This document shows, in pieces, positions 19,648-28,200 of a stretch of 64,000 bases of DNA; the first letter of the stretch is position 1; each line of letters starts with the position of its first letter. The notes below the pieces were generated by a model. It did no database searches and was not told the origin of the DNA. It was given only the letters and a program-made list of their open reading frames with translations. Source of the DNA: Thiomargarita sp. (GTDB lineage: Bacteria; Pseudomonadota; Gammaproteobacteria; Beggiatoales; Beggiatoaceae); contig DYRG01000001.1 in NCBI GenBank assembly GCA_020718845.1, positions 186,001 through 250,000 of the forward strand. The letters are read 5' to 3'. The position numbers and the translations under genes were made by a program.

Positions 19648-20067
19648 TTATTCTTCAATTTCTTCAATTTCTTCATCATCATGATCATCATGCGCCATGA
19701 CATCATCTTCTAAAGAAACACGATCGTCGTGATGAGATGTTTTTTCTTCTTTAGTTTTGAGCATGGGAGAAGGTTCAGTAACCGCTTTTTTCCGTGCAAT
19801 CACTAAGTTACGAATGACCGCGTCATTAAAACGAAACGCGCTTTGTAATTCATTGAGGGTTTCAGCATCGCACTCGATGTTCATTAAAACATAATGCGCT
19901 TTGTGAATTTTTAAAATCGGATACGCTAATTGACGGCGACCCCAATCTTCTAAACGGTGCACTTGACCATTACCCGCAGCAATCATGCTTTTGTAACGAT
20001 CAATCATGTGAGGAACTTGCTCACTTTGATCTGGATGAACCAGAAATACAATTTCGTAATGTTTCAT
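19648..20067 (-). CDS. rpsF: 30S ribosomal protein S6
   Basis: 139 residues. [36 protein letters not shown] and [19 protein letters not shown] identify S6. The C-terminal tail is long and strongly acidic, ending in [13 protein letters not shown]. That recalls the Glu-rich tail of enterobacterial S6, which receives extra glutamates from RimK. First gene of the rpsF-rpsR-rplI operon. Confidence 0.96.
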   Translation of the reverse strand: MKHYEIVFLVHPDQSEQVPHMIDRYKSMIAAGNGQVHRLEDWGRRQLAYPILKIHKAHYVLMNIECDAETLNELQSAFRFNDAVIRNLVIARKKAVTEPSPMLKTKEEKTSHHDDRVSLEDDVMAHDDHDDEEIEEIEE

Positions 20068-20090
20068 TAAAACTCCTTACGGATGAAAAA

Positions 20091-20120
20091 CAGCCTTGCA
20101 ACCACGCGCAAAGCAAGGAG
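20091..20120 (-). promoter_or_regulatory. Leader hairpin before rpsF, possible S6:S18 autoregulatory element
   Basis: On the minus strand CCTTGC (20118-20113) and GCAAGG (20099-20094) form a 6-bp stem with a 13-nt loop about 25 nt before the rpsF start. A CCG occurs between the hairpin and the AAGGAG site. S6 and S18 are known in many bacteria to repress their operon through a leader stem bearing a CCG-type bulge. The fit to that motif is only approximate, so this is a candidate. Confidence 0.4.
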
Positions 20121-20277
20121 AAAGACCATAAAAACCGTTAATTATATAAATTTTTAAAAACTTTAGCAAGTAACATTATCGAGAATGACTAATTAATATT
20201 TCCACCCACATAAAATTAAGGTAACTAATTAATAAATATGGTTTTTAACACCAATAATTCAATTATAATAATTGGGA

Positions 20278-20306
20278 TTGGTTATTTCTTAAGTTTGTAT
20301 TAGAAT
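20278..20306 (+). promoter_or_regulatory. Predicted sigma-70 promoter of prfB
   Basis: -35 TTGGTT (20278-20283), 17-bp spacer and -10 TAGAAT (20301-20306), ending 31 bp before the prfB start codon. It is the best promoter match in the 270-bp gap between the divergent rpsF and prfB; the rest of that gap is AT-rich with no other feature I can support. Confidence 0.5.
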
Positions 20307-20337
20307 ATCCAATTAGATCAAGAATAAGGTTCGAACA

Positions 20338-21433
20338 ATGGAATTAAATTTAGTATTTGAACAACTCAAAGAAATGTCTACCCGTTTGGACGCATTAAGG
20401 GGGTATCTTTGACTATGCTATTAAGAAAGAAAGATTAGAGGAAGTTTGCCGAGAATTAGAAGATTCCAATATTTGGAATAATCCAGAGAAAGCTCAAACG
20501 TTAGGTCAAGAACGCACTGCTTTAGAAAAAATTATTTTTAGCATCGATAATCTTGAGCAACAAATTAATGAAAATCGTGATTTGTTAGAAATGGCGGAAT
20601 CCGAAAATGATCCTCAAACTGCTGAAATGGTTAAAAATGATATTGAAAGCGTAGAAAAACATTTAGTAACGTTAGAATTTAACCGAATGTTTTCGGGAGA
20701 AATGGATAGTCAACCCGCGTTTCTGGATATTCAATCGGGTTCGGGAGGAACAGAAGCCCAAGATTGGGCAGAAATGCTATTAAGAATGTATTTGCGTTGG
20801 GCGGATAAAAGAGGTTTCAAAACAGAGGTTTTAGAGGTTTCTGTAGGCGATGTTGCAGGAATAAAAAGCGCGAGTTTAAGAATTGAAGGAGATTATGCGT
20901 TTGGTTGGTTGAGAACTGAAACGGGCGTGCATCGTTTAGTGAGAAAATCTCCTTTTGATTCAGGTAATCGTCGACATACCTCTTTTGCAGCGGTGTTTGT
21001 TGCACCAGAAATCGATGATGATGTTGCCATTGAAATCAATCCAGCGGATTTGAGAGTGGATGTGTATCGAGCAAGTGGCGCGGGTGGACAACACGTTAAT
21101 AAAACTGAATCGGCGATTAGAATTACTCATTTGCCGACAAATATTGTCGTGCAATGTCAAAACGACCGTTCTCAACATAAGAACCGTTCAACTGCGATGA
21201 AACAATTGCAAGCAAAATTATATGAATTAGAAATGCAGAAACGTAATGCGCAACAACAAATCCTTGAAGAGAACAAATCCGATATTGGCTGGGGAAGTCA
21301 AATTCGTTCGTATGTGTTAGATCAATCGCGCATTAAAGATTTGAGAACCGGATATGAAGTGGGAAATACGCAGGCGGTTTTAGACGGTGATTTAGATGCT
21401 TTCATGGAAGCTAGTTTGAAACAAGGACTTTGA
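20338..21433 (+). CDS. prfB: Peptide chain release factor 2 (RF2), programmed +1 frameshift
   Basis: RF2 terminates translation at UGA and UAA. The first 24 codons (20338-20409) are followed by an in-frame TGA at 20410. Skipping T20410 continues at GAC (20411) to the stop at 21431-21433, giving 364 residues, the normal RF2 size. Seen: the SPF stop-codon recognition tripeptide in [14 protein letters not shown], the GGQ catalytic loop in [16 protein letters not shown], and [15 protein letters not shown] at the C-terminus. The gene is intact, not broken. murB follows by 6 bp; lysS, a common neighbour, is absent. Confidence 0.97.
20398..20413 (+). promoter_or_regulatory. RF2 autoregulatory +1 frameshift site
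   Basis: AGG GGG TAT CTT TGA C: a Shine-Dalgarno-like AGGGGG three bases before the CTT-TGA slippery codon pair, with C after the stop. This is identical to the classic RF2 site. Low RF2 slows decoding of UGA and raises +1 shifting, restoring RF2. Confidence 0.97.
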
Positions 21434-21439
21434 AAACAA

Positions 21440-22315
21440 ATGCGTGGAGAAATGCGATTTCAAGAACCTTTATCAAAACATACTACTTGGCGAATTGGTG
21501 GAAAGGCGGATCGGTTTTTTATTCCTGCGGATGTCTTTGATTTAGCTGATTTTTTAAAAGAAAATCCTCACGAATTTTTATTTTGGTTGGGATTGGGAAG
21601 CAATCTTTTGATTCGTGACGGCGGGATTCGAGGAACGGTGATTTCTACCGAGAAACTTAATTGTTTAGAACAAGTCAAAGAAACTCTGTGGAAAGCCGAC
21701 GCGGGCGTTTCCTGTGCGAAATTAGCGCGGCAAACGGCGAGAGCGGGGTTAGGGGGCGGCGAATTTTTGGCGGGCATCCCAGGCTCTTTAGGTGGCGCGT
21801 TGGCGATGAATGCAGGGGCGTTCGGCGGCGAAACGTGGAATTTGGTCGAATCGATAATTATGTTAAATCGTGATGGCGAATTAATCCAACGCCAACCCTC
21901 TGAATTTATTGTGAATTATCGCCATGTGATAAAACCTGTTGAAAATGAATGGTTTACGTCGGCGATTTTACGTTTTGATTTAAATAATGAAAATTCTATT
22001 AAAATCAAAGTGTTATTAGAACAACGAAAAAATACTCAACCGATTGGATTACCGAGTTGTGGATCAGTTTTTCGTAATCCCAAGCCCTTATTTGCGGCGA
22101 AATTAATTGAGGACGCGGGTTTAAAAGGTTTTCAAATCGGAGGCGCGCAAATATCTGAAAAACATAGCAATTTTATTATCAATGTGGGAAATGCAACTGC
22201 AAAAGACGTTGAGGAATTGATTGCGTTGATTATTTCAAAAGTCGAGGAAAAATTTGCGGTTCGATTACAACCCGAAGTGCATATTGTGGGTGAATTTGAA
22301 AATGATCGACCTTGA
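21440..22315 (+). CDS. murB: UDP-N-acetylenolpyruvoylglucosamine reductase MurB
   Basis: 291-residue flavoenzyme of peptidoglycan precursor synthesis (NADPH reduction to UDP-MurNAc). [15 protein letters not shown] opens the FAD-binding fold. [39 protein letters not shown] and the catalytic serine segment [11 protein letters not shown] are present; the end has [20 protein letters not shown] and [11 protein letters not shown]. Size and the short C-terminal part match the type II (compact) MurB. AAGGA precedes the first ATG; a second ATG at 21452 lacks correct spacing. Confidence 0.95.
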   Translation: MRGEMRFQEPLSKHTTWRIGGKADRFFIPADVFDLADFLKENPHEFLFWLGLGSNLLIRDGGIRGTVISTEKLNCLEQVKETLWKADAGVSCAKLARQTARAGLGGGEFLAGIPGSLGGALAMNAGAFGGETWNLVESIIMLNRDGELIQRQPSEFIVNYRHVIKPVENEWFTSAILRFDLNNENSIKIKVLLEQRKNTQPIGLPSCGSVFRNPKPLFAAKLIEDAGLKGFQIGGAQISEKHSNFIINVGNATAKDVEELIALIISKVEEKFAVRLQPEVHIVGEFENDRP

Positions 22316-22380
22316 ACCCATTATCGTTGGGCGTTACACTTGAATTTTTATTTTTCTTTTTTTCAAATAGGCGGGTTCTT

Positions 22381-22737
22381 ATGAGTGCAGCAGTTGAAAT
22401 CGAAGCAGCAAATCCTTTAATTTTCACCGACAACGCAGCCGTTAAAGTGAGTGAATTAATTAAAGAAGAAAACCAACCAGGTTTAATGTTGAGAGTATTT
22501 GTCCAAGGCGGTGGTTGCTCTGGTTTTCAATACGGATTTACTTTTGACGAAGCCGTTCAAGATGGCGATACAGTCGTTGAAAAACAAGGGGTTAAATTAT
22601 TAGTTGACCCGATGAGCATGATGTATTTAACCGGTGCAGAAATTGATTACGTTGATAACTTAGAAGGCGCGCAATTTGTAATTCGTAATCCTAATGTTTC
22701 TACCAGTTGTGGTTGCGGTTCATCTTTCTCCGTTTAA
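22381..22737 (+). CDS. erpA: Iron-sulfur cluster insertion protein ErpA
   Basis: 118-residue A-type carrier that delivers Fe-S clusters to apo-proteins. The cluster-binding cysteines are in [11 protein letters not shown] and [29 protein letters not shown] is typical of ErpA. I start it at the ATG at 22381 after AGGCGGG; a longer frame from 22312 would overlap murB. It ends before the first copy of the 40-bp terminator repeat. Confidence 0.93.
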   Translation: MSAAVEIEAANPLIFTDNAAVKVSELIKEENQPGLMLRVFVQGGGCSGFQYGFTFDEAVQDGDTVVEKQGVKLLVDPMSMMYLTGAEIDYVDNLEGAQFVIRNPNVSTSCGCGSSFSV

Positions 22738-22753
22738 TTTTTTTCTTTTAATT

Positions 22754-22800
22754 ATAAAAAAACCTTCCTACTTGATTTGAAATAGGAAGGTTTATTTTTG
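22754..22800 (+). terminator. erpA terminator, copy 1 of a 40-bp direct repeat
   Basis: Hairpin AACCTTCCTA and TAGGAAGGTT with a 10-nt loop, followed by TATTTTTG. Bases 22754-22793 are identical to 24784-24823, beyond the requirement for a hairpin (the loop is identical too). The G+C-rich insert carrying the esterase gene begins soon after, within roughly 22860-22896. Between 22800 and 22895 I see no gene. Confidence 0.85.
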
Positions 22801-22895
22801 GGTAGTGATCAAATTGAGATGCTAATTAAATCTATAATTTACTGAAAATAAACACAAAAGTAGTGCGATTGGTGGCTCGGTTGGGTGGTGTGAGA

Positions 22896-24623
22896 TCAAG
22901 GATTGGCTGCCACCTTGGACTTGATCCACGAAAAGGCTTCCTGAACATCATAATTTCCACTGTGAGAAACAAGATAGGGCATTGCGTAACTCACGTCCTT
23001 GACGGATGCGTCATTTTTAATGGCGTAGTACAACAGGGTTTGCATCGCAAAGGAGGTGTCACGGTCAATCATGCCATGACGCACATACCAGTAAGGTGCC
23101 GTATCAGTCAAGGTATTGAGGTAAGACAGCGGATTGATGAGTTTGAGCTGGGTTGCCAAATTATTGTTGGAATTCAACAAGTATTGCGTCCAACTCATCC
23201 CCGTATCATCAATGCCTGAGCCATCGCCCGTGATGCTGTTGTTAGCCCAAGTCCATTCGTTAAAGTTGGAGTATTGCGCGCTGGCAGAGCCAAACAAATT
23301 CGTTTCGCCCGAAATGGCAGTGTTCCCAGTGACACCCACCGCGTCAAAGGCAACAACCGATTTCAAGGACTGGATCGTTGCCACAAACGCAAGGAACTTG
23401 GCGTAATCGATATTGGTCACGGTAGCACTGGTGCCACTGCCACTGAGTGTCAGCCAGTCGTTAACGATGGCTTTCGTGCTGGGTGCAACGCCCGGACGAC
23501 CACCGACGCTCAATGAAAAATTGCCGCCTAGTGCCGGAACTGCGGTGCCCTTGGCGATCTGACGTTCAATTTCAGCCTTGAGCAAGGCTTGCGTGGCATT
23601 TTTTAAGCTGCTGTCGCTTAATGCCGTGCCATTCTCCAGTTTCAGACCCAATTTATTGAGATAGGACGGAAAAATGGTTTTTAAAGCAAATGAGGCGTTC
23701 ACTTGCGGACCAGCAGAGTAAGCCACGCTGTTCAAGGAGGGCGTGTTGCTGTCGGTGCGCGTCGCGTTGTATTCCCATTCGTAACCCGCATCGGCATTGC
23801 CCAAGTTGTTGATCGGGCAGTAAGCAACGGCGGCAAAGACATCATCTTTGAGGGTGCTGGTGGCTGTAGTGCCGGAGCCTGCTATACCGGCGGCACCAAT
23901 TTCGGCTAGGAACGGTAAAAAGTCCACGCTATTGCCGCTGGCAGAGACGACAGCCGTCAAGCCACCACCCCCGCTGGTACCAGTGACAATAATGCGCTCT
24001 GCTGAGCCCGGCATCGCGCTGTCGTTGAGGCGCAAATAGCGAATTGCCGCTTTGGCATCGACCACTGGCGCAGGGGCTTTGCCCGTCCAAGTACCGTCTT
24101 CGGCGCGCGCACCTCGGCTACGGGTGCCGACGTTAATCATGACGTAACCCGCCTTCAACGCGGCACCAACGTTGTCGCTGTCGCCTGTACTGGTAAATGC
24201 CTTGCCTTCTGTGACCGAAGTTGTCACTGGACTGGCAAGCCAGCCGCTGTTGTTCACCAAGAAATAAAGGGGTGCCTTCTGATCGCTGACCAAGGCATCT
24301 GACACCGAAACAATCATGGTTTGCATGGAGTAGGGGTCGGTGAGTGCTTGGGCGTTGCCAGATATGCCGAGGGTCGTTGCGGATTTGACTGGTTTGGCGA
24401 CATAAACAATTTTGTATTGGCGCAATTTGGTGGGCACGCCATCAATAGTCACGTTGATGGTCGTGTAGTTGGTGGCATCAAATTTCAGGGCGGCGTTTTC
24501 CGCGTCAACTGTGGTGTCAACGACCGGAGTGGAGGCAGCCTCCTCGCTTGAGTCGTTACAACCGGCAATGAGTCCTGCGGTAAGCAGCGCAGCAATGGTG
24601 CGGCGTTTGAAGTGAAATTGCAT
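22896..24623 (-). CDS. Tannase/feruloyl-esterase-like alpha/beta hydrolase lipoprotein
   Basis: 575 residues from the ATG at 24623, chosen because the protein then begins with a clean lipoprotein signal (KRRTIAALLTAGLIAGC, Cys22); an upstream TTG-started frame extends to 24686. The catalytic serine is in VTGTSGGGGL, probable acid and base in YWYVRHGMIDRDTS and YLVSHSGNYDV. PLYFLVNNSGWLAS and YVMINVGTRSRGA form the oxyanion side. This pattern resembles subtype B tannases; the substrate is unproven and other esters are possible. Base composition is clearly unlike its surroundings (hand count: 37 of 60 G+C at 23701-23760 against 17 of 60 at 22441-22500), and the gene lies between two copies of a 40-bp repeat, so it looks acquired. 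Confidence 0.78.
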   Translation of the reverse strand: MQFHFKRRTIAALLTAGLIAGCNDSSEEAASTPVVDTTVDAENAALKFDATNYTTINVTIDGVPTKLRQYKIVYVAKPVKSATTLGISGNAQALTDPYSMQTMIVSVSDALVSDQKAPLYFLVNNSGWLASPVTTSVTEGKAFTSTGDSDNVGAALKAGYVMINVGTRSRGARAEDGTWTGKAPAPVVDAKAAIRYLRLNDSAMPGSAERIIVTGTSGGGGLTAVVSASGNSVDFLPFLAEIGAAGIAGSGTTATSTLKDDVFAAVAYCPINNLGNADAGYEWEYNATRTDSNTPSLNSVAYSAGPQVNASFALKTIFPSYLNKLGLKLENGTALSDSSLKNATQALLKAEIERQIAKGTAVPALGGNFSLSVGGRPGVAPSTKAIVNDWLTLSGSGTSATVTNIDYAKFLAFVATIQSLKSVVAFDAVGVTGNTAISGETNLFGSASAQYSNFNEWTWANNSITGDGSGIDDTGMSWTQYLLNSNNNLATQLKLINPLSYLNTLTDTAPYWYVRHGMIDRDTSFAMQTLLYYAIKNDASVKDVSYAMPYLVSHSGNYDVQEAFSWIKSKVAANP

Positions 24624-24783
24624 AGGGTTTTCTTGATGATAAGGATAATTGCGAAAATTCTTGCACATACACAGGAGAGCCGTCAAGCAAAGTGGCTTGC
24701 TGGAGTCCGCCCTATCAACACTTTGCCATTATCCAAATTCCATTTTAGGCTACACCCATTTTAAAACCCGCCATTTTGTGGGC

Positions 24784-24823
24784 ATAAAAAAACCTTCCTA
24801 CTTGATTTGAAATAGGAAGGTTT
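24784..24823 (-). repeat. 40-bp direct repeat copy 2, terminator of rpsT
   Basis: Identical over 40 bp to 22754-22793. On the minus strand the hairpin is followed by seven T, so it is a strong terminator for rpsT, which ends 18 bp away. The two copies start exactly 2030 bp apart and bracket the esterase gene. Confidence 0.9.
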
Positions 24824-24841
24824 CTTTATTTTAAAACGAAA

Positions 24842-25120
24842 CTAAGCGGCAGCAGCGGCGCTCATTGCTTTGATGTGGGCGCTCAAACGGGTTTTATGGC
24901 GATTGGCTTTATTTTTGTGGATAATGCCAGAGTTTGCCATGCGATCGATCACTGGCACGGCATCTTTGAACGCCGCTTCCGCAACGGTTTTATCGCCGCC
25001 TTCGATGGATTTAATGACTTTTTTGATATAAGTCCGCAACATAGAGCGGCGGCTGTTGTTGTGCAAACGATGAGACTCGGCTTGACGAGCGCGTTTTTTT
25101 GCTTGAGCAGTATTAGCCAA
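24842..25120 (-). CDS. rpsT: 30S ribosomal protein S20
   Basis: 92 residues: ANTAQAKKRARQAESHRLHN, SRRSMLRTYIKKVIKSIE and IHKNKANRHKTRLSAHIKAM are the S20 segments. The start codon is TTG after a GGGAG site. E. coli rpsT also starts with UUG, which is linked to its low initiation and autogenous control, so the weak start is probably functional. Single-gene unit. Confidence 0.96.
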   Translation of the reverse strand: MANTAQAKKRARQAESHRLHNNSRRSMLRTYIKKVIKSIEGGDKTVAEAAFKDAVPVIDRMANSGIIHKNKANRHKTRLSAHIKAMSAAAAA

Positions 25121-25225
25121 CGTGTAACTCCCTGATATTCCTTAAAAATCTAACATTAAAAATCTGAATTGAATCTAATATTTTCCAATGCAGACAAGCA
25201 CTTGTCAAGTAAAATCTCTTTTCCT

Positions 25226-28200
25226 TTAAGAAATAAAGAACAAAATTTGTTGAAAACCGTCTGGATATGTAATGAGGAAATCATTAATCCCATCTTGGTT
25301 TTTATCTGGAATACTAGAAATGTTTAATTCTCCATTGGCTGGCGCAGTTCCTTTCGTAACAATGTAATCAAAAATACCTTTGTACAAATCATTTCCTACC
25401 TTGATATTTACAACGCCGTCGGGGCTAAATGTCAGATTAAATTGATATTTTTGCGCCCATGCTCTCCACGCATTGAAAGCATAAGCCGTGCGATAAATAA
25501 GTTGTTGTTTGCGCTGTCCTAAAATGTCGTCAAATAAAAGAACTACATTATCGACGTTTTTCAAATAACCGTTAGTGGTTATGATTTCGAATGGACGATT
25601 TAATTTATCAACAATGGTCGGTGATCCAACAATCATGCCCATTCTAAAAATTACAATAGAATCATTAGGTTGATTAATATAAACGTTTCCGTTGGGTTGC
25701 ATCAAAAATGTTAAATTCATGGTGTTGGCGATATTTGTTGCCAAAACAGGCTGCGCAGTGATATTTCGCCCTTGTGATGTGATGAATTGAACACTATGAT
25801 TATCGTTAATAATCAAGTTCATAGCGTCAGTTGTTTGGGTAATTTTAACAGGCACTAAATAAACATAATTCCCATCGCCCAACGCTAACACCATTAAGCC
25901 ATTATTTAATTGCGTGAAGGCTAAACGATTGTTTGATAATAACGGTATCTGATTGATTTGTGACAATAAAGGCGTGCCGAATCTGATTGCGTCGATGCTT
26001 AAATTGATCGCTTGAATGTTTAAGCCTGCGACGGGAATTGTTGCTAAAATGGGCGTTAAATCCGTTCCAGCGGAGATTTGGTTATTATTGGTAAATTGGA
26101 CGTTTGCGCCGAAAGTAATTGCCCCGTCAAAAATTACGCCCGATCCGATTAACACGCCGTTTAATGTGGTATTTGCTGCGACGTGGATATTTTGTAAAGT
26201 GCCGCCATTTCCAGTGATATTTCCTCTGATAATTCCGCCACTTAGCTGCGATCCCGCGTTTAAATACACATTTTCGATGATGCCCGAAGATTGGATTGTG
26301 CCGTCTAATTTTCCACCGCTGACGAGTGCATTCGTGGCAATTTGTGCCTTTGAAATCAAGCCGTTATTGTCGATTCGACCCGCTAAAACACCACCCGTCA
26401 CGCTTCCGCTGTTGCTAATTCGCACGCCGTTTAAGGTTTTATTGGTATTGTCGTAAGCTATGCTGATGATATTATTAGTAATTTCAACCAACGCGCTAAT
26501 TTGATTCGGCGAAGAGGGATCGACTTGTGTTGCAGAAACAACGGCTTGGGTTTGTAAAATGCCTGTTTGAAGTGGATCGACGCTCAAATTCCCCACAAGT
26601 TCCGCTTGATTATCAAGCCGCGCCACATAACAACTCACGACGTTGTTTTGAATACCGCACAACATATCGCCCAAATTTGCCGCCGTAAAACGCACTGTGC
26701 TCGGTAAAGTGATGTTTAATTTGACATTATCGGCATGATCGGGTCCCGCGTTTGTTAATGTGATTTTGTAAGTTAATGAATTTCCTAGCGTAATTGCATC
26801 GAACTCTGGGATTAAACTTAATTGTAAATCTGCGCGTCCTAAAATCGTGGTGTTTAAAATCGCCGTATTATCAACGAGTTGCGGATCGATTTGTTGTCCC
26901 GTGACTTTTGCGGAAAAATTCGCCACGCCTTGCGCAGTCGGCAATACCGTTATGCGTAAAGTGGTGCTTTTGCCCGCATCCAAACCCGCTAATTGGCAAT
27001 CGATTGAATTTGCTTGACAAATTGCCCCAGAATTAGTAGAAATCGCTTGCAACGTTAAACCACTTGATAATTGTGCGGTTAAATTCAAATTGCTCGACGG
27101 ATCAGGTCCCGCGTTGTGGATTGTTAATAAATACGCGAAAGTTTGTCCTGATACGGGATCGGAAGTATCTGTTTGGATTGATAATTTTAGATTGGCTTGC
27201 GGCGGACGAAACATCGCAATCGCGCCGTCGACCAAACTCGCGGTATAAATATTTCCGTCATTGCTGATCGCCATCGATCGCACGCCCGCCAAGCCGCTGA
27301 CGTTGTTTTGGGCGTTCACTAAAGGCGTGGAAGATTTGAGCAAACCCGTTGATTTATCACGACTAAATATATTTAACGTCCCGACATTGCCTGCCGCCGC
27401 GTATAACCATGATCCGTCTGCGCTTATTTTTAATTGCGACACGCCGTCCAATTGTGTGCTCGGATAACTGGCGAGGGGTGTTAAAGTGCCGTCGGATTCG
27501 CGTTTGGCGGCGAAAATGGTGTGATCGGTGCTGCTTGCGGCGTAAATGTGCGCATGATCGGGGCTGATCGCAACCCCAGACGCGCCGTTGATGACATTTG
27601 TGTAACTTTGGACAAACGTTAAATTTCCCGCCGCCGTCCGATTGAAAACGGTTAAAGCATTGTCATTTAAAGCGGTTAAGTAAAGTCTTGATCCGTCTTG
27701 AGAAATTGCCATCGCATTCACGCCATCCAAACCTGTTACGCCGTCGACGTTTTGTTTGAATGAGGCTAATCCTGTGATTTTTCCCGCGCTATCGATTTGA
27801 AATCCAAGGAGATTTTTCGTTCCCAATCCCGACACATAAATGGTTTGTCCAAACGCCGTCATCGATAATGGACCCGTTAAAAGATCAGGGGCTTTGAGGC
27901 TTTGCTGCCAAATCAATTCGCCCGAACTTGCGTTGCGTTGAAAAACTTCAATCGAATTATTAGCATACGCCGCGACTAACACCCAATTTCCATCGCCTGT
28001 TGTGACAACACTGACGGGACGTTGTAAATTTTCATGGCTAACTATTTGAATTTCCTGTAATTTTCCGTCGACATCTCGTGAAAAAGCGGTGACTTGATTT
28101 GAGTTAAACGCCGCCGCGTACAAATGTTTTCCGTCGGGGCTTAATGTCAAATCGGTCGCGCCCGCTAAGTTATTGGTTTGCCAACTATTTACATAAAACA

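Noticed and set aside
20410-20412. In-frame stop early in prfB, suggesting a pseudogene or a start at 20582
   Set aside because: It is the classic RF2 programmed frameshift; the sequence AGGGGGTATCTTTGAC is exact and the downstream frame is complete.
22896-24686. Start of the esterase at the TTG at 24686
   Set aside because: The extra 21 residues delay the lipoprotein signal; the ATG at 24623 gives a signal peptide starting at residue 1.
26016-26456. 146-codon plus-strand frame inside the giant protein gene
   Set aside because: It mirrors the repetitive low-complexity coding strand and shows no domain or ribosome-binding site.
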